Origin: CAZOHN01 sp964579325
GTDB taxonomy: Bacteria > Pseudomonadota > Alphaproteobacteria > Rhodobacterales > Rhodobacteraceae
DNA: 31,609 bases
NCBI GenBank assembly: GCA_964579325.1
Contig: CAZOHN010000018.1
Location: forward strand, 1-31,609
Reading direction: 5' to 3'
The notes under the pieces are model-generated. The model saw only the letters and a program-made list of their open reading frames with translations, searched no databases and was not told where the DNA came from. The first letter of the stretch is position 1, and the number at the start of each line of letters is the position of its first letter. A program made the translations under genes and the position numbers. This document shows, in pieces, positions 24,144-31,334 of this stretch.

Positions 24144-24284
24144 ATGACGGACCGGCTTGCACTCATTCTCGCGCTTGCCATTGTCGGAGCGGTTGGTCTC
24201 GACCTCTGGCAGGGCTGGGGCGGAACAATCTTCCTCGCGCGCAAGTTCCTGCTGCTGGTGGACTGGGTCGCATTCTGGCGCTGA
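24144..24284 (+). CDS. 46-residue membrane protein upstream of gap
   Basis: The short frame begins at ATG 24144 after a good ribosome binding site (GGTGAGG at 24135-24141 or so). The product starts MTDRLALILALAIVGAVGLD, one membrane helix at about 5-20, followed by a Trp/Gly turn (WQGWGG) and an amphipathic segment ending LVDWVAFWR. I recall similar short proteins next to gap in other Rhodobacteraceae, but cannot confirm it here. The family is unnamed. It is 144 bases upstream of gap in the same direction and could be co-transcribed. Confidence 0.7.
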   Translation: MTDRLALILALAIVGAVGLDLWQGWGGTIFLARKFLLLVDWVAFWR

Positions 24285-24428
24285 CGGCGAGCCGTCCCCC
24301 GCAGGGATATTGCCGCAACGAAAAGCTCCGTCCTTGAAGCCCGGCACCGGGAGCGGTATCGGGTTGGCGAGAACCGGAGGCCGGGCCGGAAGGCAGCGCC
24401 CGCGCCCAGACATGAGGGAGTGCCGCGC

Positions 24429-25430
24429 ATGGCCATCAAGGTTGCAATCAACGGGTTCGGACGGATCGGGCGCAACGTTCTGCGCGCCGTCATCGAATCC
24501 GGCCGTACCGATATCGAAGTCGTCGCGATCAACGATCTCGGCCCCGTCGAGACCAACGCGCACCTGATGCGCTATGACAGCGTGCACGGCCGTTTCCCCG
24601 GCACCGTCACAGTGAAGGGTTCCACCATCGACGTCGGCCGCGGACCGATGGAAGTATCCGCGATCCGGAACCCGGCCGACCTGCCCTGGGGTGGCGTGGA
24701 CATCGTCTTGGAATGCACCGGCATCTTCACCAGCAAGGAAAAGTGCCTGCCGCACCTCGAAAATGGGTCGAAGCGGGTGCTGATCTCGGCGCCGGGCGAC
24801 GGGGCCGACAAGACCATCGTCTATGGCGTAAACCACGATACGCTGACCAGGGATGATATGGTCGTCTCGAACGCCTCCTGCACGACGAACTGCCTCGCGC
24901 CGGTTGCACAGGTGCTGAACGCCGCCGTCGGCATCGAGAAGGGGATGATGACGACCATCCACTCCTACACCGGCGACCAGCCGACGCTCGACACCATGCA
25001 CAAGGACCTTTACCGCGGGCGCGCCGCGGCGCTAAGCATGATCCCGACCTCGACGGGGGCGGCCAAGGCGGTAGGCCTCGTCCTGCCGGAGTTGAAAGGC
25101 AAGCTCGACGGTTTCGCGATCCGCGTCCCCACACCGAACGTCTCGGTCGTCGACCTCAAGTTCATCGCCAAGCGCGCCACCAGCGTCGATGAGGTGAACG
25201 CCGCGATCAAGGCCGCGGCGGATGGCCCGCTCAAAGGGGTGCTCGGCTATACGACCGAAAAGCTCGTGTCGTCCGACTTCAACCACGACCCTCACTCGAG
25301 CATCTTCCACATGGACCAGACCAAGGTCATGGACGGGACCTTCGTGTCGATCCTGACCTGGTACGACAACGAATGGGGCTTCTCGAACCGGATGAGCGAC
25401 ACTGCCGTCGCGATGGGCAAGCTCATCTGA
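24429..25430 (+). CDS. gap: Glyceraldehyde-3-phosphate dehydrogenase, type I
   Basis: The 333-residue enzyme oxidises glyceraldehyde 3-phosphate to 1,3-bisphosphoglycerate. The NAD-binding motif INGFGRIGR is at 7-15, the catalytic cysteine is C151 in SNASCTTNCLAP, and H178 (TTIHSYT) is the base. D36 in INDL favours NAD+ over NADP+. The C-terminus has WYDNEWGFSNRM. A GTG at 24420 is in frame, but ATG 24429 has GAGGGAG at 24414-24420 and gives the family N-terminus. A good terminator follows. It is a glycolytic or Calvin cycle gene; no cbb genes are near. Confidence 0.97.
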   Translation: MAIKVAINGFGRIGRNVLRAVIESGRTDIEVVAINDLGPVETNAHLMRYDSVHGRFPGTVTVKGSTIDVGRGPMEVSAIRNPADLPWGGVDIVLECTGIFTSKEKCLPHLENGSKRVLISAPGDGADKTIVYGVNHDTLTRDDMVVSNASCTTNCLAPVAQVLNAAVGIEKGMMTTIHSYTGDQPTLDTMHKDLYRGRAAALSMIPTSTGAAKAVGLVLPELKGKLDGFAIRVPTPNVSVVDLKFIAKRATSVDEVNAAIKAAADGPLKGVLGYTTEKLVSSDFNHDPHSSIFHMDQTKVMDGTFVSILTWYDNEWGFSNRMSDTAVAMGKLI

Positions 25431-25456
25431 TATTTCATCCCTGACGCAAAATTTCA

Positions 25457-25484
25457 GGCCCGTGCGGTCCCCGCGCGGGCCTTT
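25457..25484 (+). terminator. Rho-independent terminator after gap
   Basis: GGCCCGTGCGG (25457-25467) pairs with CCGCGCGGGCC (25471-25481) with one T-G wobble and a TCC loop, followed by TTTC. It lies 26 bases after the gap stop and 18 bases before the next start, so the antiporter gene may be expressed partly by read-through or have a promoter inside gap. Confidence 0.82.
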
Positions 25485-25502
25485 CGATGTTATCTCGGTC
25501 TC

Positions 25503-28088
25503 ATGGACCTTGCCGTCGTCCTTTCCCTCATTGCGGGCCTCTTCGTGGTGGTCGCGCTGACCGAGCCGTTGGCCGCGCGGCTTGGCCTGCCCTTCACGGT
25601 ACTGCTTGCCGCAATGGGCGTGCTGATCGGCGCGGGAGCGACCTTCTTCTGGCGGACGGACCTTACCGACGCGCTGAACCCTGTTGCCCTGGCAATCCTC
25701 CAGTTCCCGATCCGCGCGAACGTGTTTCTCTACATTTTCCTGCCGACACTGCTGTTTCAGGTCGCACTCACCGTGAACGCACGGCGGATGCTCGACGACT
25801 GGGTGCCGATCCTGACGCTCGCGGTCGTTGCCGTCGCCGTGGCGACGGTGTTCATCGGCTACGCGCTGATGCCGTTCACCTCGCTGCCGCTGGCGGCCTG
25901 CCTTCTGATCGGGGCCATCGTCTCGACCACAGACCCCTCAGCGGTGGTCAGCCTGTTCCGCGCGCTTCCCGCACCACAGAGGCTCGCGCGGATCATCGAG
26001 GGCGAAAGTCTGCTGAACGATGCCGCCGCGATCGCGCTGTTCGGGTTGTTCCTGGGCTTCGTCACCGTCGGCGCTCCCGACCCCGACCTTGCCCAGGCGA
26101 TACTCGGCTTTCCCTGGCTCCTTCTCGGGGGCGCGGCGGCCGGGTGGGTCGCCGGGCGTCTCGCTGTCCTGCTGATGGAGCACATCCCGGCGCATCCACT
26201 GGCCCAGGTGTCGGTCAGCGTCGCCCTGCCCTACCTCACCTTCCTCGGAACCCAGAACCTCCTCGGCGCTTCCGGTGTCGTGGCCGTCGTCGCGGCAGGT
26301 CTTGCTGTAAACCTCACTGCGCCACGCCGGCTTAGCCCTGCGAGCCTCGCCACCCTTCGCGACACCTGGGACCTCCTCGCCCACTGGGCCGGCGCCTTCA
26401 TCTTCATCCTCGCCGCCATCTTCATCCCGCGACTGCTCTCCACCGCAGTGGCAAGCGACCTGGTTCTGATCTTCGTCGCGGCCGTCGCCGCTCTGGTCGC
26501 CCGTGCGGCGATCCTCTTCGGTGTGCTTCCGCTGCTCGGCCTCCTGCGCCTTTCGCCCCGGGTCGAGCGCCCCTACCGCGTGGCAATACTATGGGGCGGA
26601 CTGCGCGGCGCCGTGACGCTCGCTTTGGCCCTTGCGGTGACCGAGAGCTTTTCGATCGCGCCCGAGGTCAAGCGCCAGGTCGGGATCGTGGCCACCGGAT
26701 TCACGCTCTTCACCCTGATCGTGCAAGGACTTTCGCTGAAACCGCTCATTCGGTTTCTTGGCCTCGATCGCCTGACCCCCGTCGACTCCGCACTCGGCGA
26801 TCAGGTCGTGGCAGTCGCGTTGCAGACCGTCCGCGACCGGGTGGAGGACACAGCCCAGCGGTTTGGGCTGAGCCCAGGCGTGATCGAGGCCGAAACGGTG
26901 GTCCTGAGCGACAGGCTGGACGCAGCGCTGATGCTTGCCGACGAAGGCACCGAAATCCTTGACCGCGACCGCATCACATTGGGCCTCGTTGCCCTTGCCG
27001 GCCACGAGCGCAACCTCCTGCTCGATCTCTTCCGCCGCGATGTCATCCCGGCCGATCTCGCCGAGACCCTGCTGGGCGGAGCCGAGCGGCTGATCGAACG
27101 CACGCGCGCCGAGGGCCGGACCGGCTATCTGCGGACGGCGCGCGCGGCCCACGCGACCGGGCGGGCGCAACGGCTCGCCGAAGCGGCCCACAACCGGCTG
27201 GGGCTGTCGCGCCCGCTCGCGCGGATGACCGAGACACGGTTCGACCTGCTTCTCGCCGAGGGCCTTGTCCTGCGGGAGTTGCACAGCTTCATCGACGAAC
27301 GCATCCGCCGTATCCACGGCAGTCGTGTCGCGGACCTGCTGCACGATCTCCTGGACCGGCGGAGCGAAAGCTCGGCCGATGCCCTGACGACGCTGCGCCT
27401 GCAGTTCCCCGGCTATGCCGAAGCGCTCGAACGACGCTTGATCCGACGCACTGCCGCGCAACTGGAAGAACGTGAGTATGACCAACTCTGGGCAGACGGT
27501 CTCGTCGGCCCCGAGCTTCGCGCCATGCTCAAGTCCGAACTCGACCGCCGCTGGATCGACCTTGCGACCCGTCCCAAGCTTGACCTCGCGCTTCACAAGG
27601 ACGACCTTGTGCGCCGGTTTCCTCTGTTCGCCGACATGGACGAAACGCAGCTTGCCCGCCTCAAGCGCAGCCTTCGCACCGTGTATGCACGCTCCGGCAA
27701 GATCGTTATGCGCCGCGCGGTGCAGCCACGACAGGTATCCTTCATTGCTTCAGGCGCCGTAGAAGTGAGTGATGGCAGCGTGCAACGCCGCCTCGGCGCG
27801 GGCGAGATGTTCGGGCACTTCTCGGCCCTCAGGAAGGTCAGGACGCAAGCCGAGATCACCACCCTCTGCCCGACAACGCTGCTGGTTCTCGACGAGGCGC
27901 GGTTCATCGCCCTGCTTTCGCGCAATGAAGGCCTCCTGCGAGCGGTAGAGGAGAGCGCGCGACGGCGCGGCATCGACTTCGACCTCGCCCCGTTCACGAC
28001 CGGAACACGGAGCAAGCCGTCCGAAGGAGACACAGGAGGGAAGCCCCCCGAGACCGAAGCGAGAGAGGACAAGACAGCCGCAGAGTAG
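25503..28088 (+). CDS. Na+/H+ antiporter (CPA1 family) with long cytoplasmic tail and cNMP-binding-like domain
   Basis: The 861-residue protein has about 12 membrane segments in residues 1-420. It shows the CPA1 ion-site motifs: STTDPSAVVSLF (TDP) and EGESLLNDA (ND), then WGGLRGAVTLALAL. These mark an NhaP/NHE-type antiporter that exchanges sodium or potassium for protons at the inner membrane. The cytoplasmic tail is about 440 residues: a helical region (about 430-690) and then a cyclic-nucleotide-binding fold at about 700-810. In that fold the phosphate-binding cassette reads FGHFSAL...RTQAEI, with His in place of the Glu that normally contacts the ribose. The final 40 residues are hydrophilic and acidic. 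The start lacks a strong ribosome binding site and could be a few codons off. Confidence 0.92.
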   Translation: MDLAVVLSLIAGLFVVVALTEPLAARLGLPFTVLLAAMGVLIGAGATFFWRTDLTDALNPVALAILQFPIRANVFLYIFLPTLLFQVALTVNARRMLDDWVPILTLAVVAVAVATVFIGYALMPFTSLPLAACLLIGAIVSTTDPSAVVSLFRALPAPQRLARIIEGESLLNDAAAIALFGLFLGFVTVGAPDPDLAQAILGFPWLLLGGAAAGWVAGRLAVLLMEHIPAHPLAQVSVSVALPYLTFLGTQNLLGASGVVAVVAAGLAVNLTAPRRLSPASLATLRDTWDLLAHWAGAFIFILAAIFIPRLLSTAVASDLVLIFVAAVAALVARAAILFGVLPLLGLLRLSPRVERPYRVAILWGGLRGAVTLALALAVTESFSIAPEVKRQVGIVATGFTLFTLIVQGLSLKPLIRFLGLDRLTPVDSALGDQVVAVALQTVRDRVEDTAQRFGLSPGVIEAETVVLSDRLDAALMLADEGTEILDRDRITLGLVALAGHERNLLLDLFRRDVIPADLAETLLGGAERLIERTRAEGRTGYLRTARAAHATGRAQRLAEAAHNRLGLSRPLARMTETRFDLLLAEGLVLRELHSFIDERIRRIHGSRVADLLHDLLDRRSESSADALTTLRLQFPGYAEALERRLIRRTAAQLEEREYDQLWADGLVGPELRAMLKSELDRRWIDLATRPKLDLALHKDDLVRRFPLFADMDETQLARLKRSLRTVYARSGKIVMRRAVQPRQVSFIASGAVEVSDGSVQRRLGAGEMFGHFSALRKVRTQAEITTLCPTTLLVLDEARFIALLSRNEGLLRAVEESARRRGIDFDLAPFTTGTRSKPSEGDTGGKPPETEAREDKTAAE

Positions 28089-28134
28089 CGGGGAGCCATG
28101 CCGACAGCGCAGGGCGGCATGTCCGCAACGGCAG

Positions 28135-28161
28135 TTGATAGCGGTAACGGAGTTGCCATTT
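28135..28161 (+). promoter_or_regulatory. RpoH (sigma-32) type promoter for the DUF1127 gene
   Basis: TTG at 28135-28137, followed after 18 bases by CCATTT at 28156-28161, fits the alphaproteobacterial RpoH pattern CTTG-N17/18-CCATnT except for the leading C. It would start transcription about 40 bases before the ATG at 28207. DUF1127 genes of Rhodobacter are known to be driven by RpoHI/RpoHII. Confidence 0.5.
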
Positions 28162-28206
28162 CATCAGGAGGGAGGATCACGGCCCATATCACAGGAGGGC
28201 TTCCTG

Positions 28207-28422
28207 ATGGACTTCATTCTCGCAGTGCTCACCCGCATCAGCTCGCGCTTGCGCAGCTACGCCCGCTATCGCCAGACCGTCACTGAACTTGAAGCGATGC
28301 CTCTCGACGTGGCTCTCGATCTCAATATCTACCGGGGCGACGCGCGCCACCTTGCCCGCCGTGCAGTCTATGGCGCACGGAGCTCGGCCCCCCGGATGAC
28401 CAACTCGATGGTGTCCCAGTAG
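28207..28422 (+). CDS. DUF1127-family small basic protein
   Basis: The 71-residue product has the DUF1127 (YjiS-like) core: RYRQTVTELEAMPLDVALDLNIYRGDARHLARRAVYG, which is the typical conserved L-x-x-L then D-I-x-R arrangement ending in YG. An N-terminal helix (MDFILAVLTRISSRLRSY) precedes it. Such arginine-rich proteins bind RNA and influence small RNA processing and phosphate or stress responses in Rhodobacter and Agrobacterium. GGAGGG at 28194-28199 fits the start. The last 16 residues are beyond the usual domain end, and the last 55 bases overlap the convergent hydrolase gene (28368-28422). Confidence 0.85.
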   Translation: MDFILAVLTRISSRLRSYARYRQTVTELEAMPLDVALDLNIYRGDARHLARRAVYGARSSAPRMTNSMVSQ

Positions 28423-29189
28423 GCAGGCAGGGTCACCATGTCTTCGTGACCGGCCCCCTCCAGAGGCACAACCGAAGCTTGCCCCCGCGGGAATGCCCGC
28501 CCAAGGCGCAATCCGTCGGTGTAGGGGATCACCTCGTCCGCGGCGCCGTGCAGGATAAGCACCGGAGCAGTAACCCGAGGCACGTCCGCAAGGCTGTCCC
28601 AGCGCTGCACGAATGGTAGAAGGCAGGCGGGCAGGCGGCTGGCCCGCGACATCAGCTCACATAGCCGTGCGTAGGGTGCCGACAGGATCACCTGATCCAC
28701 AGGGCGACGCGCGGCAACATGGAGTGCCAGGCCGGAACCGAGCGAGTAGCCATGAAGCACGGTAATCCGCTCTCCGAACCGAGAGGCGGCCCAGTCGGCG
28801 ACCGCCAGAGCGTCCTCCTTCAACCTCGGTTCGGACGGCCTGCCCGCCACGCCGCCACCGCCGCGATACGTCATCGCCACGACGTTGCGCCCGGAATCCC
28901 GATGCGGAGCAAGCTCAGGCTCGAACCAGGCAAGGCTTCCGGCATTGCCCATGAAGTACAGGACAACCGGCGCTCCATCGGCGCCATCATGAACGAGCAC
29001 AGGCAATGGCTCGGCTCCGGGCACAGCGATCGTGACCATCTCGAACCCGTCGATCCGAGCGGGTTCTGACGAGAACGGATAGATGAAGCTGGGGTGCAGC
29101 GCGACAAGCGCTACGGCATACGCAACGAGCGCAAGCCCAAACCCTCCGAGGACTGTGCGTGCAAGGCCGAATGCAAGACCGCGTGTCAT
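28368..29189 (-). CDS. Alpha/beta hydrolase, membrane anchored
   Basis: The 273-residue protein has an N-terminal membrane anchor (about 12-32) and an alpha/beta hydrolase domain. The catalytic triad is visible: S149 in GYSLGSG, D218 in HGAADEVIP and H248 in GAGHED. The oxyanion strand is YFMGNAG at 79-84. It resembles the BEM46/YqiA-like group of serine hydrolases, whose substrates are mostly unknown; an esterase or acyl hydrolase activity is likely. I chose ATG 29189, preceded by GAGGAAG, over an in-frame start at 29270 that lies in the hairpin gap. The 3' end overlaps the DUF1127 gene on the other strand. Confidence 0.88.
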   Translation of the reverse strand: MTRGLAFGLARTVLGGFGLALVAYAVALVALHPSFIYPFSSEPARIDGFEMVTIAVPGAEPLPVLVHDGADGAPVVLYFMGNAGSLAWFEPELAPHRDSGRNVVAMTYRGGGGVAGRPSEPRLKEDALAVADWAASRFGERITVLHGYSLGSGLALHVAARRPVDQVILSAPYARLCELMSRASRLPACLLPFVQRWDSLADVPRVTAPVLILHGAADEVIPYTDGLRLGRAFPRGQASVVPLEGAGHEDMVTLPAYWDTIELVIRGAELRAP

Positions 29190-29229
29190 GGCACTTCCTC
29201 GCACACCCGGATCCGGACACAGGCATTGT

Positions 29230-29261
29230 GTCCGGGCGGGGCCTCCCTTCCCCGCCCGGAC
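29230..29261 (-). other. 12-bp perfect hairpin between coaD and the hydrolase gene
   Basis: GTCCGGGCGGGG (29230-29241) and CCCCGCCCGGAC (29250-29261) form a perfect 12-bp stem. Read on the minus strand its 8-base loop is AAGGGAGG. No T run follows on either strand, so it is not a standard terminator; a weak terminator or an RNA-processing or stability element of the coaD-hydrolase transcript are the options. Confidence 0.55.
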
Positions 29262-29266
29262 GGGCC

Positions 29267-29764
29267 TCAACGCCTCGGGTATCGGGCGTCGAGGGCGGCC
29301 TTCACGGGCGGTGTCACGAATTTCGTGACGTCGCCACCGAGGCGCGCGATCTCCTTGACCAGCTTCGATGCGATGGCTTGATGTTCCGCTTCCGCCATCA
29401 GGAACACGGTCTCGATGCTGTCGTCGAGGCGGCGATTCATCCCGACCATCTGAAATTCGTATTCGAAGTCCGCGACAGCCCGCAGCCCGCGGATGATGAC
29501 CCCTGCGCCGACATCGCGGGCGCAGTCAATCAGGAGGTTCTCGAACGGATGCGCGACAATCTGGACACCTGTTTCGGCGGCCAGTTTGGCGGTCTCGATC
29601 TCGATAAGCTCGACGCGCTCTTCAAGCGAGAACAGGGGTCCCTTGTCACGGTTGATCGCCACGCCGATCACCAGCCTATCCACCAGTGCCGTTGCCCGGC
29701 GGATGATGTCCAGATGCCCAAGCGTCACCGGATCGAACGTGCCCGGATAGAGCCCGATACGCAT
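29267..29764 (-). CDS. coaD: Phosphopantetheine adenylyltransferase
   Basis: The 165-residue enzyme adenylates 4'-phosphopantetheine to dephospho-CoA, the penultimate step of CoA synthesis. The nucleotidyltransferase motif TFDPVTLGH is at residues 9-17 (H17 catalytic), followed by RGLRAVADFEYEFQM, typical of CoaD. The C-terminal IASKLVKEIARLGGDVTKFV takes the place of the ISSTLVKE segment of the enteric enzyme. Two ATGs are adjacent; the second (29764) gives MRIGLYPGTFDP with good spacing from GAGGGA. It is followed by a strong hairpin, and a CBS-domain gene lies 86 bases upstream on the same strand. Confidence 0.96.
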   Translation of the reverse strand: MRIGLYPGTFDPVTLGHLDIIRRATALVDRLVIGVAINRDKGPLFSLEERVELIEIETAKLAAETGVQIVAHPFENLLIDCARDVGAGVIIRGLRAVADFEYEFQMVGMNRRLDDSIETVFLMAEAEHQAIASKLVKEIARLGGDVTKFVTPPVKAALDARYPRR

Positions 29765-29850
29765 CATCTGTCCCTCACTCACCCGGCGGGAGGCAACAAT
29801 ATTGCGAGTACGATTGCAACCCCGTTATGGCCCGATGGTTGCAGCCCGCA

Positions 29851-30285
29851 TCAGAAGCCCTTGATCATGCCTTCAAGGGCGTCCTTCTCCATCGCCAGTT
29901 CCGACAGCCGCGCCTTCACCACGTCGCCGATCGAGATCATGCCGACCATCTCGTGGCCTTCCATCACCGGAACGTGGCGAAAGCGGCCGTCGGTCATCTT
30001 CTGCATGATGGCTTCCGCGGTATCGTCCCGCTGACAACTGACGATCTCCCGGGTCATGATGTCCTCGATCTTCTCGGCAAGGCAGGCCGCGCCCTTGCGC
30101 CCGAGTTCGCGGACAATGTCGCGCTCGGAGACGATGCCCGAGACGCGCTTTCCATCCGGCGATACGACGACTGCGCCGATGCGACGCTTTGCAAGGATGT
30201 CGGCTGCCTCGGCGAGTGTCGCTCCTGGCGCCAATGTGACGACACCGTCATCTGCCTTGGTTCGCAGGATCTGGTGGACTTGCAT
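29851..30285 (-). CDS. CBS-domain pair protein
   Basis: The 144-residue cytoplasmic protein consists of two CBS domains: about 8-62 (APGATLAEAADILAKRRIGAVVV...GIVSERDIVREL) and about 72-130 (MTREIVSCQRDDTAEAIMQKM...RHVPVMEGHEMVGMISIGDVVKARL). Such tandem-CBS proteins bind adenine nucleotides and often act as energy sensors. The short C-terminal tail ends LEGMIKGF. ATG 30285 follows GGAGGGGAG at good spacing; the open frame further upstream overlaps the LysR gene end and is shadow. The partner or target is not evident from context. Confidence 0.9.
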   Translation of the reverse strand: MQVHQILRTKADDGVVTLAPGATLAEAADILAKRRIGAVVVSPDGKRVSGIVSERDIVRELGRKGAACLAEKIEDIMTREIVSCQRDDTAEAIMQKMTDGRFRHVPVMEGHEMVGMISIGDVVKARLSELAMEKDALEGMIKGF

Positions 30286-30340
30286 TGCTCCCCTCCCGTT
30301 GAGGTTGTTTTCCCAAGCGTCACCCCCGCGAACACTTCTG

Positions 30341-31237
30341 TCAAGAAACGCTTTCCAGATGCGCAAGTTCCGCCCGTATTCCCTCCGACAAAAGTCGGGC
30401 AAAGCGGTTGAGCCGCTCCACCCTGCGGTCGTCGGCATGGCGCAGCAGCCAGAAAGTCCGCATCAGGCCGACGGTCCCTGGCAGCACGCGAACGACTTCC
30501 GGGGCCGCCGCCAGCGCAAAGTCGTGCACGATGCCAAGGCCCGCCCCCGCCCGGATCAAGTTGAGCTGCACAGCGACCGAATTCGACGCTACCGCCACGC
30601 GGTCGACGCCCGCCTCGGCCAGGTAGTCGAGTTCAGCGTCGAAGATCATCTCGGGAATGTATCCCACGATCCGGTGGCCCTTGAGATCGCCGATCTCCCC
30701 GATGGCCGGGTGGTCGGCAAGGTAGGCACGAGAGGCCGCGAGGCTCAGCCGATAGTCCGCCAGCCGCTCGGCCAGTAGGCGGCCCCCCGGCGGACGCGAT
30801 ACCGCGACGGCCATGTCCGCCTCGCGTCGCGACAGGTCGAACACGCGCGGCAGTGCAACGATCTGCACGTCCAGCGCGGGATGGTCGCGCACAAGCGCTG
30901 CCACGACCTGCGGCAGCAGGAAGTTCGCGCAACCGTCCGGTGCGCCAATCCTGATCTGGCCCGACAACGCATCGCCCTGCCCTCGCGCGGCGCCCAATGC
31001 CCCTGAAACCGCCTCCTCGACCCTCAACGCCGCCTCGAACAGCCGTTGTCCTTCAACGGTTGCCGCATAGCCCTGCGGGCTCCTTGTGAAGAGCGAAGCC
31101 CCCAACGCCTCTTCCAGCCGAGCGACGCGCCGCCCGACCGTCGCCGCATCGAGTCGCAGCACCCGACCGGCGGCCGAGAGGCTGCCAGACCGCGAAACGG
31201 CGAGGAAAACGCGCAGATCGTCCCAGTCGGGATCCAT
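30341..31237 (-). CDS. LysR-family regulator divergent from mmsA
   Basis: The 298-residue protein has a LysR DNA-binding domain (about residues 1-62: DWDDLRVFLAVSRSGSLSAAGRVL...ATVGRRVARLE) and an effector domain. The helix-turn-helix has GRRV rather than the usual SRQI, the pattern of the group near GcvA-like or single-partner LysR proteins. The start ATG 31237 has AGGAGG at 31241-31247 or so in front. It is divergently transcribed from mmsA with a 97-base gap holding paired repeats, so it most likely controls valine or methylmalonate-semialdehyde catabolism. The second LysR gene in the window (14676) is a different subgroup. Confidence 0.92.
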   Translation of the reverse strand: MDPDWDDLRVFLAVSRSGSLSAAGRVLRLDAATVGRRVARLEEALGASLFTRSPQGYAATVEGQRLFEAALRVEEAVSGALGAARGQGDALSGQIRIGAPDGCANFLLPQVVAALVRDHPALDVQIVALPRVFDLSRREADMAVAVSRPPGGRLLAERLADYRLSLAASRAYLADHPAIGEIGDLKGHRIVGYIPEMIFDAELDYLAEAGVDRVAVASNSVAVQLNLIRAGAGLGIVHDFALAAAPEVVRVLPGTVGLMRTFWLLRHADDRRVERLNRFARLLSEGIRAELAHLESVS

Positions 31238-31252
31238 ACCCCTCCTGCATTC

Positions 31253-31303
31253 TTGCAAGACGCCTTTGGCAAACTGCCCCTTTCAAGGGCATCTGTGCAA
31301 GAC
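31253..31303. promoter_or_regulatory. Repeat-containing LysR/mmsA divergent promoter
   Basis: The 97-base gap contains TGCAAGAC twice, at 31254-31261 and 31296-31303, spaced 42 bases (four helical turns), and TTGC (31253-31256) paired with GCAA (31269-31272). These are plausible half-sites for the adjacent LysR protein. AAAGGGAGG at 31321-31329 is the mmsA ribosome binding site. Confidence 0.5.
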
Positions 31304-31334
31304 TATCCTGCGCGGCAACCAAAGGGAGGATCGC

